DNA from: Oxyruncus cristatus
Lineage: Eukaryota > Chordata > Aves > Passeriformes > Cotingidae
Direction of reading: 5' to 3'
Length of the DNA stretch: 64,000 bases
Assembly: GCA_013399855.1 (NCBI GenBank)
Contig: VXAY01001313.1
Location: forward strand, 1,101,084 to 1,165,083
Of this stretch, positions 1 through 11,317 are shown in pieces; within the stretch, counting starts at the first letter, position 1; every line of letters begins with the position of its first letter. Below the pieces are notes generated by a model. It had not been told where the DNA came from and searched no databases. It saw nothing but the letters and a program-made list of their open reading frames with translations. The translations under genes were made by a program, and so were the position numbers.

Positions 1-3000
1 ATGGAGGGTCTTATCTTGTATAGAGGATGATGATGTACACTTGTTTTAGGGTAATCAGATTGTTAGGCTGACTTTGGGCTTTGACTTTACCTTGGACTTG
101 ATTAATGCAACAGATTACATATAAAATAGTTCACATGATGAGAACAGGAGTAGTTCTCCGTGGGGAAAAAAGAAAAAACATTTGGTAATCACCTAACCAG
201 CCTATGAGAAAGAAAGGTTTACTAAGATGATTCCTTTCCATATGAATCCATTGATGTGGGACTTAAGGAAACCCTCTTACCACCCTGTAAAGAGGCCAGA
301 ACCTCATTGGAGCAATAAAGCTTCGCTGGGGATTTTAATTCTGGGGAAAGTTTTTGTCAGCTCCTGCTGAAATTACATTCAGATAACACTGCCCAGACAG
401 AAACACTGGTTGCTGAGAATCTGGTAATAGGTTTTACAAGTCCTGCACGTTGATTTATGCCATGTGGAATCCCTGCCTTGTTTGTCTACAGAATAATGTA
501 TCTTGCATAAGTTTATAACTTCGTAACTTTATAAGTATTGCTTATAATTTGAGGGAATGAAAACTAGGAGTGGAATTGAGCACACACGAAATAGCAGCAA
601 GACATGAAATGTGAGATGTGAAGGTGGGGGGCAAGACCATGGATTGAGTCAAACAATGGAAACGTGAGTTACACTAGAACAGAGAAAGAGAGGGCCAGAA
701 ACTGGGAGATGTACAACCCCCGGTCATCAGCAGGGACCCAGAAAACTTCTGGCAATGGTCTGTCAGAAGCAGAAGGAGTGTAAAAAATGAGAAACCAGCA
801 AGAAAATAAAAAGCTTGGAAAAGAAGAGGTTAGGTTTTCATCGTGTCTCCTCCACAGGATGGGGATTATGGGTAATGGGGCTGAAAAAGCATGGAATGAG
901 CAGTTCATTTTGAAGTGGATCAAAGCCACTTATTTTGGACAGAGTAGGATTTGTCAGGATTGTGACAGGTTAGAATGTGGGCCCTGAACTACTTTAAGGC
1001 ATGCTCAAAGCTCTGCAAAGGGAGAGAAACTAACCTACTGCTACAGCTCACCCAAGAAAAACTGCTGTGTGACAACTTCAAGAATTTAGGCCAAACTGAG
1101 CAGGGACAAGCAAAGAAATCTTTAGAATTTAGTTTGCTGTTTTCAAAGTTGTATTGTATTCCAGAAATACAGGAACTTCCCATTTCCACATTTTTGCACA
1201 GAACTTATTGTTTCCCAGTTACAATAAGGCATTCCAAATTTACTAAAAGCAGGCCTAATAAGAAAAAAAAAAAGCAAAACCTTTCAGAAGATCTAATAGC
1301 ACCAAAATCATAGTGAGAGGTTTCTGTCTTTTTTAAATTAAAACTCCCAACTATTATAATAAATAAAATGATTTGATCTAACCCTTTTTTTTTTTTAAAT
1401 TTAGATTCATCCACCAAAGTGAGAAAAAAAAAATCCATTATTCCCCAGATCTAATTAGTTCTGGATACAAGTACAGATTTTCTGCCCCTTTCTCTTTTGG
1501 TTTCAGCATTCACCCACACAGTATCTCTTGATCTGTCAATTTTTTCTGAGCCTTAACTTAAGGAAGATACAGTTACTGTTGAAAAGTCTATTGTAAAGAG
1601 AAAGATTGATCTAATACCAACAGAGGTATTAAACCTCAAGGAATTGAAAGACTCCTGTGGATATAAAATAGAGGAAACGTTTTCTGTGCCAATAAACTGT
1701 GAAAAGAAGAGTTCTATTTACTGCATCGGGCCAGCAGTCCCCTGACATCAAGGCACACGGTCAGTGCTGCATCCAGGCAGGCTTCAATGGTGCTTGGAAA
1801 AAAGCTTGGAGCTTTAGACCTTAGCCAAGCAGTCAGTGTGTCATTTAAGCCACATTTCTGATACTTGAGGCAGCTGTACATGTTACATAAATTTTCTTCT
1901 AGAAAAGCTAGTAAAACTACCCAGAGTTTTCCCTGCCCGATGCCATGGAGTTAGACTGGCTTTCTGCTTTTCAGAACATCCCAGTTTTCTCTCTAGCTGT
2001 GCTCTCCCAGCTGAGCCCCAATGAATGGCTGCAGGGATGCTCCCACTTCCTTTTTACCTTGGAATGTCTAAGCAGAACCAGCTCCAACAGGGAGAGTAAG
2101 GGACTGTGTACTGTGCCAGGGTGTAATTTGCCATTCTTAGTGGAGAATGAAGATTGGTCTGTATGTAAGTGTTGCCTTTACATAGTGTTGCTTATACAGC
2201 AGGAAGACACTCTGCATCCATGTTCACTCTCTCCTGTCAGCGCAATATACAGTATGTAAGGTGAGTGTTTAGTGTCAAGGAGCTTTGAGACTCCAGTCAT
2301 TCACCAGGATTCTGTTTCTTCATAGCAAATAACAGTGATTGGTGCACTTGAGAAAGTTAAACAACTGCCAAGCTCAGCAAATCTGTGAGAAGGCAAATGT
2401 GTTCTGCAAAATTTCCCCCTGCTCCCCCAAGCGAAAGCCATGTCTTTGCTCTTTTCTCTTGCTGTTGTAATGTCATACATACGTGATTAAGACAAGGACC
2501 AGGGGCTTGAGTGCTCTGCTAAATTTGGCTGAAGCAACTTAATATGCTACCAAGCCCAGCGTTCTCCCTGCCCTTTGGCAGGAAGTTGCCACGTCTGAGG
2601 AGCATATGCAGCATCTCAGCTATGACTGAGCAGCTCCTGCATAATTGCAGGCATGTTGTCACTGACTGCTCAGGCTAATTAGGCCAGAGAGGTGAGATCA
2701 CACTGGTAAGAGAGCCTGTGAGTGGGAATGGCTGAGGTGTTTGCACACATTTCACTTCTGCTGCTTTTCTTCAGGAGCGCGGGAGGTCAGCAAAGGAGCA
2801 GGGAGGTCAGCACGCTATGGGAACGTCTTTAAACACTTCAACTAGTTTCACCAGAGCTCAAGAGTCAAGCCCTAGGCTTTATCCTTGTGGGCTTGATCAA
2901 ATTGCCTATGGTTTCAACGTCTTTCTTGAAGATATTTTTTCTTGAAGTGCTACTTTGTAAAGAAAAGTGGGGACAGTAAAAATTAGAATTAAAAATATAG

Positions 3001-6000
3001 TGACACAACAGGAAATTTTCAGGTCAGTTTAAACACTTCTCTACCTCATCACATATAAAGCAAAAAACCCAAACATCGTCACTGAAAAATCTTTTTCTTG
3101 GTCCCCCCTCACCAAAAAAATACTTTACCACGATTTTTTTTTTCTTTTCCTTTAATAGAATAAGCCCTCTTCACTCATTCTACTTTGTTTAAAAAGAACA
3201 TTAGTCAAAAACACGAGTGTGAGATTTTCCACTCCATGCAACACTCCTCTATACCCAACATCATCTTGGGGAATGTCCCATCCCCTTGTGTCTGTTCCAT
3301 TTGCTGATCTGACAATGTCAGGACATCAGGAATATGTGACCAGGGACTTATGGTTTGGACTACGGTGAAGTATGGGCGTCTACGTCCAACCTTTCAATCT
3401 TGGTTCTCTCCTTTCAAGTGAAAAAGTAACCAGAGAAAGGAGGTTATAAATTCCCTCTAGTTTTCTGCCTCTAAGAATCCCTGGTTAGAGTTCATGTATT
3501 TGTCATTGCCACCAAAGATGCATCATACCAGGCAGAATTATGAAGAAATGAAAAAAGAGCTGGTTTCTTCCTTTTTAGTTGTTATCTGGCTGTGGAGAGG
3601 GGACATCCTGCTAGAGCATCCCCTGGTAACCTCAGTTTTGCTTGACCAAGAGCAGATGTGATTTTTCTGAGACACTGAGCTGTGTGACAAGGGGCAAGCT
3701 GCTAGGACAGTGTGGACATCTGGTATGGGCTGTAGGAACAGCTTTTCATGTTCAGAAGATGTACAGAAAAGTGGCTGCAGCCTTCTGCACTGCCAGAAGC
3801 TGCCCAAAGCAGCACAGTGGGGAAACTCTTACCTGTAGGATGAACTGTAGATGGCAAGAACAGCTCCTCTCCTGTCTTGGCCAAGAGCACCAAAACCAGG
3901 ATCTGACCTGGCAGGCTCAATGTCTGTGAAATTAAGATATTTCACAGAGATTTCAGTTCTGGCATAATAAAACTACAACTTTTGGAACTGCAGACATAAC
4001 CCTTCCTTTCTACACTCATTAAGAAGTGATGGCATAACTTTTTGATTTTTTTTTTTCCGTTCTGATTCCATTTCTCTGATCCAACAGAAAAAAAGGAAAG
4101 TAGTCAGCAGGGATAATCCCTCGGGAGCACAGTATTTAGCACTCGTTTGGCAGGTGATATTTACCCTGTTTTAAGAGGATTAGACTCAGTCATAGTCTGG
4201 AACACCTGGCAAGGTATCTCCAACATCAGCGGTTGCTCTGCAGAGTCTTTACCCTTTTAACCATCTCTTTCGTAACACTGAGGGCCCGTCCTGGTTCATC
4301 CTCTGTGTGGGGCCCAAGGTTTTTCAAAAAAACAGGATTTTGAGAGAGAAACTCTGAAAACAAGACACAGACACATTAGTGCAGTTGTATTGAAGTTACT
4401 ATCAAGGCATTTATTGGTATGCCAATTGCACTTCAGCTTTCCAACTGTACAACTCTCTTGTTTTTCGAACCTGCTCTTGCTTGTAGCATTTACAAACATA
4501 CCATGGACAAACAGTTTAAAGGCAAGAGTGTAAAATGCCAGCAGAAAAATAAACAGGGAAGTAGGAGAAATGAAGGGGTTTGTCAGCTCTGGGTGGGTTT
4601 TTATTTATTTATTACTTAATTTGTATTTGGAGTGGAAAGGATGTGTAATCATGTGGAAAGTATATTGAGACAGCTCACTTGTCGGTGTTAAGGAGAGAAA
4701 CACCTAATTTTTCTGAAACAGATGCCTGTTGAGAGATGATAAGGTAAAAGCACATTTCCAAGTTGAACTCCACTCCAGAAATTTTAGTAGGGGAGTGAGG
4801 GCAGAGCTCCCTCCAGCCTCAGCAGTAGCAGTGGGGCCAGAAGATGATCCTGTCTCTGCTGCTTCTGTAGGGTAGGCAGGGCTGTTGCAGGGCATAGAGG
4901 GAAGGAGCCTCCTTTCCTTTCTGTTTGCTTTCTTCGCTTCCTTCTGAATCTTCTACACTTTCACCTCCTCTCCCCTCTAGCTCAGCTGCTGCTATGCTTA
5001 CCTGGCTACCCAAAAAAATGCTCATCTGGCAGCTGTGCCAGGCAAATCACTGCATAGAAGGAGTGTCTGAGACCATGTCAGTGGCAATTGGCCCTTGTGG
5101 CTCTTATCTGCATTATAGAAAAGGAAACTAGTATTATTCAATCAGTTAATCTGAACTCCTGAATGAGTAATGAGAGTAACACTGAAGCTCTTGCTTAATG
5201 TTCATCGCAGAAATCAGACCTGCCACCATAAATGCACCAAAGGACAGCTTGTTTAACCCTTGGGGAGCATATTCTCTTACAGCCTTGGCAGAAAGGAAAA
5301 GGAAAACCTTTTTTTGCTTCGTTTTTTTCTGAAAAGCATGAAAAAAGGAAGCAGGCTGAAAAAGAAGACTTGGAGACTTATACATCTGTAACAGACAAAC
5401 AGATGAGGGATTGAGCCCAGGGCACTGGGGAAACGATATCCACTGAATGCGTTTCTTCGTCAGGTCAATCCTTTTAGGCAATTATGTCAAATGTTTGAGG
5501 CTGCACACACCTCCTGTATCACATATGGAAACTGGGATGTGAAGCCAGCTTTGACTTGAGAGGCTTGAATGTTAGTCCATTTTTGAGGCTGTGCTAGTGT
5601 GAAATGACAGCTACAATAAATGGCAGTAATGCCTCTTATGCATATGTTTACTGTTCCAGCTGCTTGAATAAACATTGTGTTCCATCAAATTTCAGCCTGG
5701 GGATTGAACCTGAACTTGGATTATATTTTGTTTTGCCTTCTTTATCCCTTATAAAGGTGGAACTGGCGCCTTGGGACCGGGTCCACTCAGTTGTTTATTG
5801 TGGCACTTAGTAATTAGGCATCTGACTTGGCAACTGCAACCCTGTGCAAGGTATCTGTGTGTGATATATGGAGCACAAGAAGTTAGTTGTCTCGGAATGG
5901 GAAAAAAAGGCAGAGGATATACTGAGCGGGGAATTTCAGTCAGAATTCATCAGTCATCAGCCAGAGCAATAAAGATCCTGGAACGGTTTTACTACCCATC

Positions 6001-7041
6001 AGGGAAGTTCAGAACATTTTCTCAAAACTAAAAAGATACAGTGGGAAAGAGTAAGAACTTAATGTCTCATTTTCTGGCTTTCATTAGGTCATTTCATCCA
6101 TCCTGGGAATATTTCTCACCTTTTGTCAGGCCCACTTTTCATTTATGTTTCATGTGCTGAGTTCTGCAGGTACATCTGCTTTAATTATTTACTTGAATTT
6201 TCCAAATATGAAACAATGGAATGAAAATGCTTCATCAGCTAAGACACATATTTTCTATCAAATTTACATATTTACAACTTTTCTTGCTATATTAAATAAA
6301 TTTTTGTTCAAAAATCACTCTGAAGGAAATGTTTCATTAAAAAAAGGAATTTAATATCTTTTTATCTGGCTTAAAAAAAATGGTAAGAAAGCCAACATTT
6401 TAAAATGCTGTAATTGTAACAAATAGATTGCTTTTCTTTCTTTCTGGTCAGGCAACTGCTTTGATAAATACTTCCAGTTAGTCATAACTTTATTATGAAT
6501 TCCTGTTAATAAAATAATATTTTCTCATAATTATCTGAAATTACATGAAACATTTTTGGGAAGAGATATTAAAATAATAATGATGATTATATAAGCAAAT
6601 AGGAAATTGAAAAAGTACTGAGTGGGCATTTTTATTGCTTGTTGCATTGTGGGTCCTTTTTTGCCCTGGTCAGAAATGCTGACAGTGGCAGTAAGTGTGA
6701 GTGTTCCATAAATTTAGGGTTGTGTCCATGGCCAAGGCTGGAGCTGAGTAGGTGGGATGTAAAATGTGCTAAGCCTGTTGTAGGTTTCCAAAGGAAGTCT
6801 TGTAGCTCTGATGCCATCAAAGCTCATAGGATGAATTAACTACAGGGATGTTGGAGGAAGTGGTGGTGTTGGAGAGGTTGTTTAGGGAAATGTAAACCTC
6901 ACTTGCCAAATAAGAAATGAATTGACGGAGTAATTTTGGCTCTCTGAGTCAGTAAAAATGGCACATGGGCTCATTTCTCACAATGTACTTTTCTGCCTGA
7001 ACTTGAAGCACTGCCGAGTTCAGTGGGAGAACTAATGTATA
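1..7041. other. Noncoding AT-rich DNA, no gene recognised
   Basis: I see no coding exon, RNA gene or recognisable transposon here. The longest open frames are about 104 codons on the plus strand (1945-2259) and 111 codons on the minus strand (5146-5481). Neither resembles a known family, and such lengths are expected by chance. Minor landmarks are a T12 run at 1385-1396, a repeated 10-mer (tttcttgaag) near 2923-2946, and a nested hairpin at 2626-2673 listed separately. CpG is sparse, so there is no sign of a CpG-island promoter. Confidence 0.6.
2626..2673. repeat. Nested inverted repeat (small hairpin)
   Basis: The outer arms ctgagcag (2626-2633) and ctgctcag (2666-2673) are exact reverse complements. 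Inside them, cctgca (2636-2641) and tgcagg (2646-2651) form a second perfect stem around a taat loop. The stems are too short for a typical microRNA precursor. The surrounding 2.55-2.72 kb is less AT-biased than its neighbours and could be a regulatory element, but that is inference. Confidence 0.5.
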
Positions 7042-7278
7042 TAAACATCCATTCCATGTCCCCCAGCGCCTCCAGGGTGGGGCTGTTGTGAGTGGAAGCC
7101 AGGGGCAGCCTTGCAGGACTGTGTGAGCACTGGTACAGAGTGAAGAATACAGATGTTGTAGCCTTGACCTTGACTTGGCTACATGGCCTGGCTCACTCTC
7201 TCTTTGAATCATCGTGCGTACTGAATTTTGGGACTCGGAGTCCACCATTCCAGCGCAGGGGTTCTGGAAGCGAATGGT

Positions 7279-7440
7279 TGCATTTCCACCCAGGAAAGAA
7301 AGCCCTTCCCCTCCATCTCTCCTGTGCAGGTGGTGGACCGCTCTTGGCACTCCATGCACACCTAGAGCTTCCTGTGCTGGCACCTTTGGTCTGGGAGGAA
7401 TCTTCGTCCGTAGTCTTTGTTGGGACTTGGACTGACAATT
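7279..7440 (+). repeat. Left arm of the 162-bp inverted repeat
   Basis: This arm pairs with 7529-7690. The inner 31 bp (7410-7440) carries about 6 of the 11 mismatches; the outer 131 bp is about 96% identical to its partner. A transcript crossing both arms could fold into a dsRNA stem of about 160 bp with an 88-nt loop. That is inference; no promoter is visible. Confidence 0.85.
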
Positions 7441-7528
7441 CCCACCAACTGCAGATGAGAGATGGAGGGTAAGGGCTTGCCTTCCTGGGTGGAAATGCAC
7501 TTGTTTCCTTCTCTGAGAGCTGCACAGA

Positions 7529-7690
7529 AATTGTCAGTCTGAGTCCCAAAATTGAATACGGTCGAAGATTCCTCCCATCCCAAAGGTGCCAGCACAGGAA
7601 GCTCTAGGTGTGCATGGAGTGCCAAGAGCGGCCCACCAACTGCACAGGAGAGATGGAGGGGAAGGGCTTTCTTTCCTGGGTGGAAATGCA
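7529..7690 (-). repeat. Right arm of the 162-bp inverted repeat
   Basis: This is the reverse complement of 7279-7440, of equal length and without gaps. It spans the join between two tandem copies of the 191-bp unit: the direct copy beginning at 7441 runs into this arm, and the next begins at 7632. Confidence 0.85.
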
Positions 7691-8166
7691 TTTGTTTGGT
7701 TCTCTGAGCACTGCACTGGAATTGTGAGCTTCACTTCCAGCACAAATCGGTGCACTCTGGCACCCCTCAAAACATGCAATAAATTGGAGGGGAGACATGG
7801 AATGGAGAGAATGTTTTAATCAAGTCAGTTTTACCTGCAAATAAGTAGGCTCGGATGGGCTTAACTCTTACTGCTGAAGAACAGAGGAAAGGATCAGGGA
7901 GATGATTTTTGTGTCACAAGTCCTCTCTGAGTTATAAGCTGCCCAATATTTCATCCCAAAGGAGGACAAGCTCTGCCAGCTGACTTGATCTGGTTGGATA
8001 AGTCAAGTTTGCTGAAACAGTAGGGTTTTGTAAACATGGCTCATTTTCATTGAAATTACTGAGGGGATGATTATATTGGCAGCTTAGCAGCCAGATACCA
8101 GGGGCAGTGACTTTCAGAAGGCGTTTTTCCAAGCTCTTTTGAGCACAAAGCTATTTAACTGGGTGA

Positions 8167-8184
8167 TTTTTTTTTTTTTTTTTT
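8167..8184. repeat. Poly(T) run, 18 nt
   Basis: An uninterrupted T18 homopolymer. It could be an old poly(A) tail of a minus-strand insertion, but no retroelement body is recognisable beside it. Confidence 0.9.
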
Positions 8185-8695
8185 GCATAAGTAATGCTCT
8201 GAATGGGATGTAGCTAATTTTTGTAGCTCTTCTGACTGTTCCTGTGTATTAAAAGAGCAATCATTCTAATTGGAGGCCTGGCTGGAAAAGAGGAAATGCT
8301 CATGTGGTCTAAGCATCCCATCAGGGAATACAGCAATGATGCTATAAGGTCTCTGAGAAAAGAAGCTACAAACATGAGATGGGAGGAGAAAAGGGAAATT
8401 GATGCAAATGCAGATATTCTGTCCAACCTATGAAAAAGATAATGCTTAATAGTATAAAAGTCTGTGCTATGATAAGTCAGCAAGTGAAGAGGGGACAATG
8501 AATCTGCCCAAGATGATGATACTGAAAGCCAAGATTTCGAGGGAGAAAATGGGAAAGGAGGTTTTGCTGAGAATAATGGCCAGATGTTGACATACAGACT
8601 TTTGTTTTTTATTCAGTTGTTTTTTTCTTTAATATTGTAAATATAAATTAAAGTAACTGCACATCAGGAGTGCAACAAAGACAATTTTACAAAAC

Positions 8696-8776
8696 TTTTT
8701 TTTCTGTTTGTATTTGTTTGGGGTTTTTTGTTTGTTGTTGTTTTTTGGTTTTTTTTTTGGTGGAGGCTGTTTTGTT
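8696..8776. repeat. T/G-rich low-complexity tract
   Basis: Runs of T are interrupted by single or double G (tttg, ttgttg, gggtttttt). The complement is A-rich with C. Similar tracts on the same strand occur at 21025-21129, 21591-21660 and 61720-61766. Confidence 0.85.
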
Positions 8777-10403
8777 GAAACTAGGATGTCCTTGCCCATT
8801 ATTACTAAAAATATTATGTAAATAAATGAATAAATCTGAGATGTTCAAAACCCCAAGGCTGGCTGTGTGCAGCACATGGTACACCTTCTGGCAGGGACTG
8901 TGCTTCTGGGCTTTGTTTACCTTCCCTCCAGAAGCAGTTCACAGGGATGTCTTTTTTTCAAAGTAGAAGTCAAGTCCTCAGTCAGAGATGTGCAGTGCAT
9001 TGGAATTGCTGTTTTCTGGCCAGCCATCATTGCTGTAAGTCTGGAATAGGAGGTACTCGGAAATACACTCTCAGAATTATTCTTTTATGGATCCCATGAA
9101 TCAGTGACATCTGTATTCCAACTTCATCTCTTTGTATTTCTTGCTGTCTTTGTGATGATATTTTTTCTTCTGCTGGGGTCACTGTCATTGCAATTGTTTC
9201 AATTGCAGCTGATGAGTCGTGGGCTTTTGAAATCATTAGTGGTTCCTGTGAGCTCTAGAAACAGAACAACATCATTTCTTTCTTGCTGTTCTTAGTCTTC
9301 CATGAAAGTGAAATCTATATAGAACTTAATTACATTTTATATCTTATGCGTTGTTTCAACTGAACTAATATTTACAAATGGATTTGATGAATATCATTGC
9401 ATTTAAAGGAAGGACCCCCTCTGTGTTGTCTGTTCAAGCTACAGAAAAGAAATCAGAAAGAATGAGTTCTTTAGAAAACTTTAATTACTAGCTGATTTCA
9501 TTGACCTGCTAGGCTGGTGGCATCTGCCTTCCAGTCTTTTTCAAATCATTCCTCTTTCATGTGGATGTTTAGGGATACATTATTATGTGGCCATAATAAT
9601 TATAAATTATAATGACTAAAAATTAGGGGGGTTCTGCTGCTAAGTGTTTTTCTTGTTCCAACCAAAGGCAAAATACAACCTCAATTTCTGTTCTCCTCTT
9701 TGTACTAAGAGGAAGAGATTTGCAGATGAATGTAGGAGGAAGGAAGAGCTGATGGCAAGTTTAAGGAGGAAAGGAGGCATTTTGTGCAGACTTCTTGAAA
9801 GCCCTGACTTACATCCTTTTGTTAGAGGACAGTCTGGTTTCTTGTTTCTGGCCACAGCCTGAAGCAGCTCTTGAGCAGCAAAGTTTGTAGCCTTGGTTTC
9901 AATTGTACTTTGTGACTTCAGTTCTCTGACCTGTCCTTGTCCATTAATTTCATGCTTTGCCTTTGTGTTTCTAAATTTTAAAAAATGGTAAAGGAAGACA
10001 CTGCAGGCATTTAATTAACAAATACTAACAAGTTCATCTGCTGTGTTCTGCTTCTTTTTAAGTAGTTGTTTGTGGCAAAAAAAGACAACTGTGTGTCGAT
10101 AAAAGCAAACTCTATGTTTTCATAAATGAATACATCTGTCAATTAAAGCAATCCTTGAGGTGACCCCTGAACCATCTCTGACCCGTCTTCTGACCCTCTC
10201 ATCTGCTGTCAGACTTCTAGTTAGAGGAACTGATTTTTTGCACTTTTCTGAAATCTCAGTCTTCAAGACATTACCTGTCTTACAGCTGTTCTATACTGGA
10301 GGGACCATCAGAAATTAGACTGATTCTGTGAAGACAGTTATCCCATTCCTCTCTTAACTGTCATAGAAAGAATTCAACAAGTTCTACTAGGCAGCTGGAA
10401 CAT

Positions 10404-10424
10404 GGGGGGGAAAAAAAAAAAAAA
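10404..10424. repeat. G7A14 homopurine run
   Basis: Seven G are followed directly by fourteen A on the plus strand. This is simple low-complexity sequence prone to slippage and sequencing error. Confidence 0.9.
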
Positions 10425-11264
10425 GCCTCTCTTCCTCCTCCAGCCCTAGAATTTTCATATACAAGCCCAAGAGAGAGGAGATGGGGTAGAAACTCGGAAT
10501 TATTTCTCATCCTCATCCTTTGGCTGACAAATGTGAAGAGGTTGGTTTAGCGTGGGCAGCCCGCCCTGACAGAGCTTCTTACTTTGTAATACAACTTCTG
10601 ACTGCTGTAGCCCTTCTGCAATGAATTCTTCACTAAATAGTGAAGTCCAGAACACATCAAGCAGCCCTTGCTTGCCCTGGCGTTCCCAGCTCCAGAGCCC
10701 CGTGTTCACACGCTGGAGAAATGGAGATTTGGTGTGTGCAATACTCGAGGCTCTGCTAGGAAACTTCCAACCACAAACTTGCAGCTTTAACTCTACCATT
10801 TGCTTGTCATTCTTAGTTTAATAGTAGCAGCTAAGTAAAAGTTTATTTTCTATACTTTTTAGGAAATGTAATGATCAAAATAATTTTTAACCTGGCTGCT
10901 TTCTCTCTCCCAGTTTTAGCTTCATACTTTTGTTGCTTTTTTTCCTTTCATTTGTTGCATTTGTAGGCTGCCAAAATGTTAGTTTTACTTTAATAATCCA
11001 GTCTTTACATCTTCCATTAGGCTAAATCGGGAAGGGAAAAATCCCTAAGCCAACCTAAAACCAATTCTTGCTTGAAAAATGAATTCATATCTTTTCAAGG
11101 AGAAGAGAGAGCAAACCAACGCACAATTAATTTAATACATTTTGCATCTAAATGTTTCAGGGGATATTGATGTTGCTTACATAACAAGAGAACTTGCCTA
11201 CCTTTGTTCCAACACAGCTGCTCTTAGTTAGGCAGATGTGACCCAAGAGTTGCCCTAGGTGCCC

Positions 11265-11317
11265 TTTTTTTTTTTTTTTTNNNNNNNNNNNNNNNNNNNN
11301 NNNNNNNNNNNNNNNNN
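11265..11317. other. Poly(T) followed by assembly gap (37 N)
   Basis: T16 (11265-11280) runs straight into 37 undetermined bases (11281-11317), after which unique sequence resumes. The gap is probably a homopolymer or low-complexity dropout; its true length is unknown. Translated frames crossing it are meaningless. Confidence 0.95.

Larger units (their letters stand above)
7042..7812. repeat. Inverted array of a ~191-bp satellite-like unit
   Basis: The segment is built from one repeat unit present in both orientations. Direct copies on the right start at 7441 and 7632 (both begin cccaccaactgc), a period of 191 bp. The left part holds the same unit reverse-complemented: gggact recurs at 7230 and 7422, a period of 192. 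The sequence at 7279-7440 is the reverse complement of 7529-7690 with no indel. By hand count 11 of 162 positions differ, and only 5 of 131 in the 7279-7409/7560-7690 part. The spacer 7441-7528 is a third, more diverged partial copy. Outside the arms similarity fades, but a short matching pair reappears near 7049-7062 and 7788-7803 (cattccatgt / acatggaatg), which suggests the ends of the duplicated block. Several frames are stop-free through the unit, so long frames here (for example 6949-7500 on the minus strand) are repeat artefacts. The family is not identified. Confidence 0.85.

Noticed and set aside
6949..7500. 183-codon minus-strand open frame
   Set aside because: It runs through the inverted 191-bp repeat. 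Several frames on both strands are open there because the unit lacks stops, so it is a repeat artefact and not a gene.
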